Source: Ferruginibacter sp. (GTDB taxonomy: Bacteria > Bacteroidota > Bacteroidia > Chitinophagales > Chitinophagaceae). From it: a stretch of 64,000 nt of DNA. Made by a program: the position numbers and the translations under genes. The notes under the pieces are model-generated. The model worked only from the letters and a program-made list of their open reading frames with translations. It made no database searches and was not told where the DNA came from. Positions 18,337-26,724 of this stretch are shown here, piece by piece (position 1 is the stretch's first letter; the number at the start of each line of letters is the position of its first letter). Location of the stretch: assembly GCA_013141115.1 (NCBI GenBank), contig JABFRP010000005.1, positions 310,001-374,000 of the forward strand, read 5' to 3'.

Positions 18337-18692
18337 TATTCAGGTTCAGTATCCTCTAAATGCAGTTTATGAAAAAAACGATGAGCTATAGGGGCAATTA
18401 AAATACCAATGGTACTTATAAATGCTACGCCACTAAATAATGCATAAAGCGATGCAAATACTTTAGCTGATTTGGTTAAAATAATATTGGCATCAATCAC
18501 CGGCCCCATACCACTTAATATCATGGAGGCATTTAATAAACTATCATACCAATCAAATTCCGGAACAGTTGATTTATAGCCGATGATGCCTATTAGTAAA
18601 CAAACTATCATTATGGCTGATCCAAATAAAACATTTTTCCAAAATCGTTGGTAAAAAATTTTTTTAGGAGCAAGTTGGAGTTTTTTATGCAC
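18336..18692 (-). CDS. Small membrane protein resembling a degenerate two-helix channel
   Basis: This 118-residue protein has a basic N-terminus, a first helix (about 22-42), a re-entrant-looking segment (D-W-Y-D-S-L-L-N-A-S-M-I-L-S-G-M-G-P), then K-V-F-A-S-L-Y-A-L-F-S-G and a second helix (about 80-105). The order and the phrase around F-A-S-L-Y-A resemble the pore domain of two-helix potassium channels, but the selectivity filter T-V-G-Y-G is replaced by L-S-G-M-G. I therefore do not call it a channel. It is translationally linked to queG. Confidence 0.6.
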   Translation of the reverse strand: MHKKLQLAPKKIFYQRFWKNVLFGSAIMIVCLLIGIIGYKSTVPEFDWYDSLLNASMILSGMGPVIDANIILTKSAKVFASLYALFSGVAFISTIGILIAPIAHRFFHKLHLEDTEPE

Positions 18693-18721
18693 AGCAATTA
18701 TATTGTGTTATATAAAAATAC

Positions 18722-18750
18722 AAAAGCCCTGCAACATTCTGCAAGGCTTT
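18722..18750 (-). terminator. Intrinsic terminator after the barrel gene at 18769
   Basis: AAAGCC.TGCA and TGCA.GGCTTT form an 11-bp stem with one mismatch (18723-18733 with 18740-18750), followed on the minus strand by TTTTGTATTTTT. It lies just after the stop of the gene ending at 18769. Confidence 0.75.
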
Positions 18751-18768
18751 ATTGGTAAAGAAGATGAA

Positions 18769-19560
18769 TTAAAATTTAATATCGTATCCCACTGTGCCAA
18801 TCAATTCAAAATATCCAAAGCTATGATTTACTTTTCCGCCACCAGCAGCTAATGCGTTGGTGTAATTGGCAAAGCCGGTTTTTGCGGTGGCTTCTAAAAA
18901 CCATTTTTTGGCAAAATACCACCTGCCTCCGCTCTCGGCACCAAAGCAATAGCCAGCAATATGAAATTTATTATCCACTCTTTTGCCACTGAGTGTAACG
19001 TCTGTTTTAGGAATAAGGATGCCGCCGCCCGCTTTCCATAAAACAGTGAATACATCTCTGCTTTTATTCTTTTTTAAAGAATATTGCCTTACATAATTAA
19101 TGTGATAAAAGTTGGCACCGTTGGTATGTTCAAAATGTAATTCAGAGGCACTGAATGAGGTGTCTGTGTCAAAATAATTACTGCCAATAGTGCCTTTGGC
19201 CCGCAGTAACTGATTATCGTACACAATATATTTTGTGTGATCGTAGTTGATCTCTATTGCTTTGGTGTGTTCAGGGTTTAAATAAAACCCGATACGATAA
19301 TTATACTGTGGTACGCTTATTTCAATAGGTTTCTTTGTAATGGCATCCAAATCATTTCTGTCGTGTGCCCTGGCTTTGTAAATGGTAAAATCGTGGTTAA
19401 CACCATTTACAACATCTTTGAAATGGATATTGCTTTTGGTATACCATTCAGTATTATATCCCCATTGAAGATACATACCGTTAATTACTTTGTTTTTTTC
19501 TTGAGAAGATGAGTACAGAAAATTTCCTGTAAGCAAAATCAGTACGAATATTTTTTTCAT
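18769..19560 (-). CDS. Secreted beta-barrel-like protein of unknown function
   Basis: I recognise no named family. A signal peptide (M-K-K-I-F-V-L-I-L-L, cleavage near Y-S-S-S-Q) precedes about 240 residues of alternating hydrophobic strands separated by short turns, ending I-K-F with a terminal Phe as in outer-membrane barrels. It has its own -7 box (19580-19587) and terminator, so it is probably monocistronic. Confidence 0.65.
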   Translation of the reverse strand: MKKIFVLILLTGNFLYSSSQEKNKVINGMYLQWGYNTEWYTKSNIHFKDVVNGVNHDFTIYKARAHDRNDLDAITKKPIEISVPQYNYRIGFYLNPEHTKAIEINYDHTKYIVYDNQLLRAKGTIGSNYFDTDTSFSASELHFEHTNGANFYHINYVRQYSLKKNKSRDVFTVLWKAGGGILIPKTDVTLSGKRVDNKFHIAGYCFGAESGGRWYFAKKWFLEATAKTGFANYTNALAAGGGKVNHSFGYFELIGTVGYDIKF

Positions 19561-19579
19561 TGCGGTTTTTAAACTGCTG

Positions 19580-19587
19580 CAAAATTA
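19580..19587 (-). promoter_or_regulatory. Candidate -7 box, TAATTTTG
   Basis: Read on the minus strand the box is TAATTTTG, 20 bp before the ATG of the gene at 18769-19560, giving a very short leader. No clear -33 element. Confidence 0.4.
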
Positions 19588-19608
19588 AGGAAAATGCATT
19601 TATTGCCC

Positions 19609-20730
19609 TTATTTAGTAACCAATGTCTCATCCACTAATTTTTTCAATTCCTTATATCTTTCATTACGGCCTTTATGGTTAATATTAAAGGTCATTAAAA
19701 ATCCTGTATACTGCTTTTTATTATCTACCCACGGAAAACTGCCAAATAAGCCCGGGCTGGTAACCGCATCCGAACGTTTTTCTCCACTTACATCATCCAT
19801 TACCCACTCACCAAAACCATAGCCCCAATTGCCTGCTTCGGCGGGTGAAGAAATGATGACCACATCTTTTGCAATACGGTTTTGCTGCATTGCTATTACG
19901 GATTGTTTACTCAAAATCTGCTTACCGTTAAATTTACCTTCCTGCAATATCATTTGTAAAAAATTCAGGTAATCCTGTGCGGTGCTCCATGCGCCACCTG
20001 CTGGTAAAGGCACTTTTACTTTACCAAAATCGGAGTTGATCATGTTGCAGGGTTTTGCAATGCGTTCAGCAAATAGTGCTTCAAAATCTTTACCACTTAT
20101 TTTTTCAATTACGGCAGCTGCAATTTGTAAACCATTATTGCTATAGTGAAATGTTTTACCTGGTTCGCCTTCCATTGGCTGCTGTGCTATTACCGCTATG
20201 GCATCATCCATATTGTTCATTTCTTTCATGGCCGTAAGCGACTCTTTTAAACTGCCCGATTTTATGCCGGTTAAATGGCTTAGGCATTGCCCTATTTTTA
20301 TATGGCCTTTTCCATTTGCCGTCATTATGGGCAAAAATTTACCTACCGTATCATCTATATTTAGTTTGCCTTCATCTACAAAAGTCATTACTAATGCAGC
20401 ACTCAGCCATTTGCTGCAACTGGCAATTCTTTGCCTGGTATTGATGGTGAAATCCTGCATCAATTCATCAGCATCTTTGCCTTTTCTTTTAGCAATAAAT
20501 TTTCCTATTCTTTTTTGTCTGCTACTCAGTTCGTTCTCTGTTTTGCTGTATACTAATTTCCCATCTTTATAAATCACTAATACAGCCCTGCCGCCAAGCT
20601 CTTTTAAATTATTGCCAAGCCAATCATCTACTTTACTAAAATTATATTGGGAAAAACCAACCTGTAACAATAGCAGGAAAACAACCGATAAGGTGAATTT
20701 GCGGCAGAGCGCTTGCATTTTATATGACAT
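19609..20730 (-). CDS. Serine hydrolase, class C beta-lactamase/PBP-like
   Basis: The mature part (373 residues in all) has the nucleophile motif S104-C-S-K107 and the Y-S-N motif in F-H-Y-S-N-N-G, the pair that defines the beta-lactamase class C/esterase/D-Ala-D-Ala peptidase group. A signal sequence precedes it (hydrophobic V-V-F-L-L-L-L, cleavage near F-S-Q), so it acts in the periplasm or outside. Substrate unknown. I start it at 20730: a longer reading frame from 20811 would run into the clpB start region, and an ATG at 20718 is also possible. It diverges from clpB. Confidence 0.88.
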   Translation of the reverse strand: MSYKMQALCRKFTLSVVFLLLLQVGFSQYNFSKVDDWLGNNLKELGGRAVLVIYKDGKLVYSKTENELSSRQKRIGKFIAKRKGKDADELMQDFTINTRQRIASCSKWLSAALVMTFVDEGKLNIDDTVGKFLPIMTANGKGHIKIGQCLSHLTGIKSGSLKESLTAMKEMNNMDDAIAVIAQQPMEGEPGKTFHYSNNGLQIAAAVIEKISGKDFEALFAERIAKPCNMINSDFGKVKVPLPAGGAWSTAQDYLNFLQMILQEGKFNGKQILSKQSVIAMQQNRIAKDVVIISSPAEAGNWGYGFGEWVMDDVSGEKRSDAVTSPGLFGSFPWVDNKKQYTGFLMTFNINHKGRNERYKELKKLVDETLVTK

Positions 20731-20788
20731 ATTTACTGAGATTTGGCATTGGATTGTTATTTGACGACTAAGTTTAAAATTACAAACT

Positions 20789-23431
20789 ATGAGTTTACAA
20801 AACTTAACCATAAAATCGCAGGAAAGAATTCAGCATGCCCAGCAGCTTGCATTCAATAATGGCAATGCCAATATTGAAACAGAGCATTTGCTGCAATCAT
20901 TATTAGATGATGCAGATTCAGCAATAGAATTTTTACTGAAAAAGAACAATGTTAACATCAATTTTGTAGAAACAAAGTTGGCCGATAGTATTACCAAACT
21001 GGCTAAAGTTGCCGGAGGAGAGCCTGCGCAAAATGTAAGCAGAGAGTTAAATAATGTGCTACTTCGTTCCTCTGCTGCATTAAAGCAGTTTAACGATGAG
21101 TTTGTGGCTCCGGAACATTTATTAATAGCTTTATTGCAAGGCAACGATAATACCGCCAAAATTTTAAAAGATGCAGGCCTTACCGAAAAAGGTTTGATTA
21201 CTGCTACCAAAGAATTAAAAAAGGGTTCTACTGTGTCATCTCAAACATCCGAAACACAGTTTAACGCACTAAATAAATATGCTAAGAACCTGATTGAAAT
21301 GGCCAGGCAGGGTAAGTTAGATCCTGTAATTGGCAGAGATGAAGAGATAAGAAGAACGCTCCATATTTTATCAAGAAGAAGTAAGAACAACCCGATATTG
21401 GTGGGAGAGCCCGGTGTAGGTAAAACTGCCATTGCAGAAGGTTTGGCCATGCGCATTGTAAATGGCGATGTGCCGGAAAACCTGAAATCTAAAATTATTT
21501 ATGCTTTGGATATGGGGCAATTAATTGCCGGTGCCAAATACAAAGGCGAGTTTGAAGAAAGATTGAAAAGTGTAGTAAAAGAAGTTACCGATAGTGATGG
21601 GCAGATCATTTTATTTATAGATGAGATACATACTTTAGTTGGTGCAGGTGGTGGCGATGGAGCAATGGACGCCGCCAATATTTTAAAGCCGGCATTGGCA
21701 AGAGGCGAGTTAAGAGCTATTGGCGCCACCACTTTAAGTGAGTATCAAAAATTCTTTGAAAAAGATAAGGCGCTGGAACGTCGTTTTCAAAAAGTGATGA
21801 TTGATGAGCCAACTGTGGAAGATGCGGTTTCTATCTTACGTGGACTAAAAGATCGTTATGAAACCTATCACCATGTTCGTATTAAAGATGAAGCTATCAT
21901 TGCTGCGGTAGAATTATCGCATCGCTATATTACCGACCGTTTTTTACCCGATAAGGCCATTGACCTTATTGATGAAAGCGCAGCCAAACTTCGTTTGGAA
22001 ATGAATAGCATGCCGGAAGAGTTGGATAAACTGGAAAGGCAGATTCGCCAACTGGAAATAGAAAGAGAAGCTATAAAAAGAGAAGATGATGCGGTAAAAC
22101 TAAAAGAACTCAATACAGAAATTGCTAATCTTTCGGTAGAAAGGGATACTTATAAAGCTAAATGGCAGCAGGAAAAAGAGATTGTAGAAAAAGTGCAAAA
22201 TGCTAAAGCTGCAATTGAACAACTAAAGTTATCTGCCGAAAAAGCTGAAAGAGAAGGAGATTATGGCAAGGTTGCCGAGATACGCTACGGCAAAGTGCAG
22301 GAGCAGGAATTGATAATTGAAGAATTTACTAAGCAATTGGATGCCAGCACAGAAAAAAGGTTGTTAAAAGAAGAAGTTGATGCCGATGATATTGCAGAAA
22401 ATGTAGCCAAGGCCACTGGAATTCCGATTAGAAAAATGCTGCAAAGCGAAAGGGAAAAGCTATTAAATTTAGAAGACGAGTTGCATAAAAGGGTAGTAGG
22501 GCAGGATGAAGCTATTGAAGCGGTATCGGATGCCATCCGCAGAAGCAGAGCTGGATTGCAGGATCCTAAAAAGCCTATAGGTTCATTTATATTTTTAGGA
22601 ACCACGGGGGTGGGTAAGACCGAATTAGCAAAAGCATTGGCAGACTACTTATTTGACGACGACAGCATGATGACCCGTATAGACATGAGTGAATACCAGG
22701 AAAAACACTCGGTAAGCCGCCTGGTTGGGGCGCCTCCAGGCTATGTTGGGTACGATGAAGGAGGTCAGCTGACAGAGGCTGTAAGGCGAAAACCATACAG
22801 TGTTGTGCTGCTTGATGAAATTGAAAAGGCAAATCCTGACGTTTTTAACGTACTTTTGCAAGTGTTGGACGACGGAAGGCTGACGGACAATAAGGGTCGT
22901 ATGGTGAATTTTAAGAATACCATCATTATTATGACCAGTAATATGGGCAGCCAGATCATTCAGGAGAACTTTGAAAAAGTAACGGAAAAGAATAAGGATG
23001 AAGTAGTTGAGAAAACAAAAGACGAAGTAATGGTCTTATTAAGACAGACTATTCGACCAGAGTTTTTAAACCGGATAGATGAGGTGATCATGTTTCAACC
23101 TTTAATGAAGAAGGAGATTAAAGGTATCATCAAAATACAGTTAGATGGTTTAAAACAGCTGGTTGCACAAAGTGGTATTAATCTGCAGTTTAGTGATTAT
23201 GCGCTGGATTATCTTGCAGAAAATGGTTATGATCCTCAGTTTGGAGCAAGACCATTAAAACGGCTTATTCAAAAAGAAATAGTAAACCAGTTGAGTAAAA
23301 AAATACTGGCAGGTGATGTGGATAAAACAAAGCAGGTATTGGTAGATGTATTTGACGGAACAGTGGTATTTAGAAATGAAGCACCCGAAACGGAAAAAGC
23401 AGGAATAAAGAAAAATAATGCGAAAGCATAG
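20789..23431 (+). CDS. clpB: ATP-dependent chaperone ClpB
   Basis: ClpB is a hexameric AAA+ disaggregase that pulls proteins out of aggregates together with DnaK. The 880 residues contain the N domain (1 to about 145), the first ATPase domain with Walker A G206-E-P-G-V-G-K212-T, the middle coiled coil (about 410-530, rich in Glu/Lys/Leu) and the second ATPase domain with G604-T-T-G-V-G-K610-T and the sensor region G-A-R-P-L-K-R. No ClpP-binding loop is expected or seen. A TAAGTTTA box 17 bp after a TTG lies just upstream; I see no HrcA-type CIRCE inverted repeat. Confidence 0.98.
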   Translation: MSLQNLTIKSQERIQHAQQLAFNNGNANIETEHLLQSLLDDADSAIEFLLKKNNVNINFVETKLADSITKLAKVAGGEPAQNVSRELNNVLLRSSAALKQFNDEFVAPEHLLIALLQGNDNTAKILKDAGLTEKGLITATKELKKGSTVSSQTSETQFNALNKYAKNLIEMARQGKLDPVIGRDEEIRRTLHILSRRSKNNPILVGEPGVGKTAIAEGLAMRIVNGDVPENLKSKIIYALDMGQLIAGAKYKGEFEERLKSVVKEVTDSDGQIILFIDEIHTLVGAGGGDGAMDAANILKPALARGELRAIGATTLSEYQKFFEKDKALERRFQKVMIDEPTVEDAVSILRGLKDRYETYHHVRIKDEAIIAAVELSHRYITDRFLPDKAIDLIDESAAKLRLEMNSMPEELDKLERQIRQLEIEREAIKREDDAVKLKELNTEIANLSVERDTYKAKWQQEKEIVEKVQNAKAAIEQLKLSAEKAEREGDYGKVAEIRYGKVQEQELIIEEFTKQLDASTEKRLLKEEVDADDIAENVAKATGIPIRKMLQSEREKLLNLEDELHKRVVGQDEAIEAVSDAIRRSRAGLQDPKKPIGSFIFLGTTGVGKTELAKALADYLFDDDSMMTRIDMSEYQEKHSVSRLVGAPPGYVGYDEGGQLTEAVRRKPYSVVLLDEIEKANPDVFNVLLQVLDDGRLTDNKGRMVNFKNTIIIMTSNMGSQIIQENFEKVTEKNKDEVVEKTKDEVMVLLRQTIRPEFLNRIDEVIMFQPLMKKEIKGIIKIQLDGLKQLVAQSGINLQFSDYALDYLAENGYDPQFGARPLKRLIQKEIVNQLSKKILAGDVDKTKQVLVDVFDGTVVFRNEAPETEKAGIKKNNAKA

Positions 23432-23485
23432 GATTAATAAATCAAACTGTTGCACAGGCAACAGCTAAAAGACAAAAGATACATT

Positions 23486-24058
23486 ATGGCAATGAAAGTA
23501 AAAGAGGTGGTGGAAATCATCCCAAGTAAAGACATATTTGTGGGTAACCCAGATGCTGCAGTAACCTTAACTCAGTTTGGCGATTACGAAAGTGAAGATT
23601 GTGCAAAAGCAAATGAAGTAGTAAAAAAGTTGTTAGATGAATTTGAAGGCAAAATAAAGTTCAATTTTCGTCATTTTCCACTTACAAAAATTCACCAGCG
23701 CTCTATGAAGGCAGCCGAAGCTTCTTTAGCCGCAGGCCAGGCGGGTAAATTTTGGGAAATGCACAACATACTTTTCGAAAATCGCCGCCAATTGGGTACC
23801 ACCAGTTTAAAATTATACTCTAAAGAAGCTGGTGTGGTTAACAAACACTTTTTAGATGAGTTGATTAACTCTACTTATGGCTGGCAGATACGCAACGATT
23901 ACCAAGATGGAGTTAATAAAGGCGTAAAAGAAATTCCTGCATTTTTTGTAAATGGCGAATTGGTAACAGGTAAAGGATCTTTTGAAAACCTGAGCAAAGA
24001 AATAGAAGCGGCGTTTAAAAAAGTAAAGAAAAAAGCACCTGTAAAAGTAAGGGCTTAA
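23486..24058 (+). CDS. DsbA-family thioredoxin-fold protein, altered active site
   Basis: The 190-residue protein has a Thioredoxin_4/DsbA-like fold: the first strand leading to Q-F-G-D-Y-E-S36-E-D-C39, the helical insert (K-A-A-E-A-S-L-A-A-G-Q-A-G-K-F-W-E-M) and the cis-Pro loop in E-I-P-A-F-F-V-N-G. Homologues have E-C-P-Y-C at the active site; here the first Cys is Ser, so ordinary disulfide exchange is unlikely. There is no signal peptide, so it seems cytosolic. I use the ATG at 23486. It follows clpB by 54 bp in the same direction and a strong terminator ends the unit. Confidence 0.82.
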   Translation: MAMKVKEVVEIIPSKDIFVGNPDAAVTLTQFGDYESEDCAKANEVVKKLLDEFEGKIKFNFRHFPLTKIHQRSMKAAEASLAAGQAGKFWEMHNILFENRRQLGTTSLKLYSKEAGVVNKHFLDELINSTYGWQIRNDYQDGVNKGVKEIPAFFVNGELVTGKGSFENLSKEIEAAFKKVKKKAPVKVRA

Positions 24059-24064
24059 AATATT

Positions 24065-24097
24065 AAAAACCTCAACCGAAAAGTTGAGGTTTTTTTA
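24065..24097 (+). terminator. Bidirectional intrinsic terminator
   Basis: CCTCAAC (24070-24076) pairs with GTTGAGG (24083-24089), A-run on one side and seven T on the other. It ends the clpB/DsbA-like unit on the plus strand and can end the minus-strand transglutaminase-like unit whose stop is at 24106. Confidence 0.9.
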
Positions 24098-24105
24098 TTC
24101 ACATC

Positions 24106-25068
24106 TTATTCTATCTCTACAGCATATTCTGCCAACTCTTTTCCGTTTACTAAAACGGTTACAGAAAGGTTGTCTTCTTCCATAAACTTGTAAAAGAAAG
24201 AGAGTATATTCTTGTCAAAAGTAAAAGGTACATCCTTGGTTATTTTTCTTTTACCCTCGCCAATTACCAATGTTACTTTTGTTACGGTGGCTCTGTCGCC
24301 AAACTGGTAACCAAATGCAAGAGGAGTCTTTACTTTTACTTTAACGGCACCCTCGTAAGGTGCAATTTTTTTAAGCCCCAATTCATATGCTGCCGATTTT
24401 ATTACTGGTAAATTAAAAAAATCTTTTTTGTTTTTAGGGCCGGGGCCTAATTGCCATGCGGTATTATTAGGATAATGCTGCAGGTTAAAAATAGTTAGGT
24501 CGGCAAAAAAGTAATCGGGGTTAAATGCTTTGGTAAAAGTTTTAAACTCGGCATCGGTATAGCCGCTGCCCCAGCAAGGGTCGGCATAATACCAGGCTTC
24601 GGGGCTTTGGCCTAATTGTACCACCGCCCAGCTATGATTAATTTCTGTTTTAGTATTGTTGATCTGTTCTGCACCAAATTTTACAAAACCATCGGCGGTA
24701 AGGCATCGTATGCCTGCACTGCTGCACATATCCTGAAAAAGATTGGCATAACCTGCACCTGTGGCTTTTCGGGACAGCAACACTTCGGTAGAACTGTTTT
24801 TTTCTGACCCGCCATTTTTTGCGCTTTTAAGATCGTAATTGATGTTGTAAGCTATCCAGTCGTAAATAGCACGTACCTTATCAGTTTTGTCATCATATTT
24901 CTGGGTTAATAATTTACTGATGGTGCCCATATTAAGACTATCCAGTGTACCCAGTTTTTTTACATACTCATCTATGTCTTTAAAATTTCTTCCTTCCTTT
25001 TGTGCAAAACAATTTACAGTAATAAACAAAAAGAAAAGGGTAATAATTTTTTTAGAAAAATAAATCAT
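24106..25068 (-). CDS. Exported transglutaminase-fold protein lacking catalytic Cys
   Basis: After a signal peptide (cleavage near N-C-F-A-Q) the chain shows the transglutaminase-like core: V-R-A-I-Y-D-W-I-A-Y-N-I, then the active-site helix, then N-H145-S-W-A-V and Y-Y-A-D163-P-C-W-G. The catalytic His and Asp are present, but the usual Cys of the motif G-V-C-x-G-Y-A is Gly104 (A-T-G104-A-G-Y-A). The C-terminal 120 residues form an extra beta domain. The protein is probably not a working peptidase or transglutaminase and may bind protein or glycan instead. It lies 44 bp after the gene at 25113-26039 and is likely cotranscribed. Confidence 0.8.
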   Translation of the reverse strand: MIYFSKKIITLFFLFITVNCFAQKEGRNFKDIDEYVKKLGTLDSLNMGTISKLLTQKYDDKTDKVRAIYDWIAYNINYDLKSAKNGGSEKNSSTEVLLSRKATGAGYANLFQDMCSSAGIRCLTADGFVKFGAEQINNTKTEINHSWAVVQLGQSPEAWYYADPCWGSGYTDAEFKTFTKAFNPDYFFADLTIFNLQHYPNNTAWQLGPGPKNKKDFFNLPVIKSAAYELGLKKIAPYEGAVKVKVKTPLAFGYQFGDRATVTKVTLVIGEGKRKITKDVPFTFDKNILSFFYKFMEEDNLSVTVLVNGKELAEYAVEIE

Positions 25069-25112
25069 GGATTAAAATTAAACATCTAAAAGTTAATAAT
25101 TATTGAAAAACT

Positions 25113-26039
25113 TTATTTAAAATCGAATAGTGTAGCAGTAAATACACCACGCTCTCTTAGTTTAAAAATAGCCTTCCAGTTACCAGTATAACGTATTAAT
25201 GAAGGCACTAAGTATTCGCCAACTTTTGCCATCACTACTTCCATTTGTACTTTAAAATCATAAACACCGGCATCATAGCTTATGCTATAGTTTCTTGCCA
25301 CTACCTCATATGTATTTTGATCGAACCATGTGGTCATTTCATCTACCACCACATCGCTTTTATAATCAGGGTTTACGGTTTGTTTAAAAATGTAGCAATT
25401 GGTATTATTGTAGGTATCCATATCAATGCTCATCTCGTATTTGTCCGCCATGTCATCATCAAAAATGGCGGTTTTATTGCTCATAAAGGGCAGGCCATTT
25501 ATTTTTTTTCCGGGATTAAAGAACAGCATTTTCAGCTGTTCTTTATGCTTTTCCATTCCACTTTTTCCTGCGGTACTGAATTCTTTTCCCAATACAATAT
25601 TATCTTCTCCGCAAACAGAATCTTTAGTAAAAAAAAGTGACCCATACATTTGAGCAGTATAGTAATTATAGTTATGGTCATCATCATAAAAATCTCCTGT
25701 TACCTGTTCTTCAATAATTTCCATTTTGCGGCAGTTGTTGCTGCGTATTTGTTTTGTTTTACTGTGTAAGGTTGCCTTTGCTTCGCCATCACTGTTGTTC
25801 ATGCGTATATCGTTTATGGCGCTAAAATTAAGTACCCTCAAATTGCGAAAGGCTTTGTAAAAGCTGGTGTCGTTTTTTATACGCTCAATAAAAACAGGGA
25901 TGTTTAATTTGTTATCTACCACCACTTCGCTTAAGGTAATCGTTTTTTTACCCACTATAACCAAAGTGTCTTTTTTTTGCTGTGCATCTGCATTTGATTG
26001 TGTTAGTAAACAAATAAAAAAAGGCATGAAATATTTCAT
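25113..26039 (-). CDS. Secreted protein of unknown function
   Basis: I do not recognise a named family. The 308 residues start with a signal peptide ending A-D-A-Q, followed by T-I-T-L-S-E-V-V-V-D, a phrase reminiscent of the carboxypeptidase-regulatory-like domains at the base of Bacteroidota surface proteins, then a beta-rich body with many aromatic residues. Its first codons overlap a perfect palindrome and T-run that form the terminator of def (26016-26042). It is followed by the transglutaminase-fold gene on the same strand. Confidence 0.65.
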   Translation of the reverse strand: MKYFMPFFICLLTQSNADAQQKKDTLVIVGKKTITLSEVVVDNKLNIPVFIERIKNDTSFYKAFRNLRVLNFSAINDIRMNNSDGEAKATLHSKTKQIRSNNCRKMEIIEEQVTGDFYDDDHNYNYYTAQMYGSLFFTKDSVCGEDNIVLGKEFSTAGKSGMEKHKEQLKMLFFNPGKKINGLPFMSNKTAIFDDDMADKYEMSIDMDTYNNTNCYIFKQTVNPDYKSDVVVDEMTTWFDQNTYEVVARNYSISYDAGVYDFKVQMEVVMAKVGEYLVPSLIRYTGNWKAIFKLRERGVFTATLFDFK

Positions 26040-26042
26040 GCC
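26016..26042 (-). terminator. Terminator of def, overlapping the next start codon
   Basis: GGCATGAAAT (26023-26032) and ATTTCATGCC (26033-26042) make a perfect 20-bp palindrome; on the minus strand it is followed by seven T. It begins 24 bp after the def stop codon. The ATG of the downstream gene (26039-26037) lies inside the stem and the T-run encodes Phe-Phe of its signal peptide. Confidence 0.7.
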
Positions 26043-26065
26043 TGCAAGATAAAGTGATATTTAAT

Positions 26066-26644
26066 TTATTTAGGAAAAACCATCCTATAATCAACGTTAA
26101 TATTTCCTTTGGTGATATCGGTAAGCTTGCGTTGCAGCAATTTACGTTTTAAAGGTTTTATGTAATCAATAAATAATTTCCCTTCAATATGATCATATTC
26201 GTGTAAAATAACTCTGGCAGTAATACCATTAAAGGTTTTAGTATGATGGTTAAAGTTTTCATCATCATACTCCAGCGTAACTTCTTCTTCCCTGTACACA
26301 TCTTCTCTTATTTTAGGGATACTCAGGCAACCTTCGTTATAACTCCATTCTTCACCATTCAGCTCGGTAATATGTGCATTTATAAAAACACCTTTGTAGC
26401 CGGGTGCATCCGGAAAATCATCTTTTTCATCTTCTTCCTGGTTGGCAAAAATCTGTTCGCTATCCATAACAAAAAGGCGAATATCCTTATTGATCTGCGG
26501 AGCAGCCAGGCCCACACCATTGCTGTTGTACATGGTTTCCCACATATCTGCCAAAAGCTTATCCAGGCCGGGGTAGTCTGGCGTAATATCGCTGCAAACT
26601 TTTCTTAAAATCGGGGAACCATATGCTACTATTGGTAAAATCAT
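26066..26644 (-). CDS. def: Peptide deformylase
   Basis: Def removes the formyl group from the N-terminal methionine of new proteins, using a metal ion. All three family motifs are present in the 192 residues: G-V-G-L-A-A-P-Q, E-G-C-L-S and H-E-Y-D-H. An acidic insert (about residues 65-80, Q-E-E-D-E-K-D-D) between the first two motifs is longer than in E. coli. No fmt gene is adjacent. A -7 box lies at 26682-26689 and a terminator at 26016-26042. Confidence 0.98.
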   Translation of the reverse strand: MILPIVAYGSPILRKVCSDITPDYPGLDKLLADMWETMYNSNGVGLAAPQINKDIRLFVMDSEQIFANQEEDEKDDFPDAPGYKGVFINAHITELNGEEWSYNEGCLSIPKIREDVYREEEVTLEYDDENFNHHTKTFNGITARVILHEYDHIEGKLFIDYIKPLKRKLLQRKLTDITKGNINVDYRMVFPK

Positions 26645-26681
26645 ATCTAAAAACGGGGTGGTTTTATTTCTTTATAATTTG

Positions 26682-26689
26682 CAAAATTA
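26682..26689 (-). promoter_or_regulatory. Candidate -7 box for def, TAATTTTG
   Basis: Minus-strand TAATTTTG, 38 bp before the def ATG, fits TAnnTTTG. The stretch upstream is rich in TTG words but none sits at a clean 19-21 bp distance. Confidence 0.45.
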
Positions 26690-26724
26690 ACCCAAAACAA
26701 CAACCTAACCATTGGCAACTGCAA

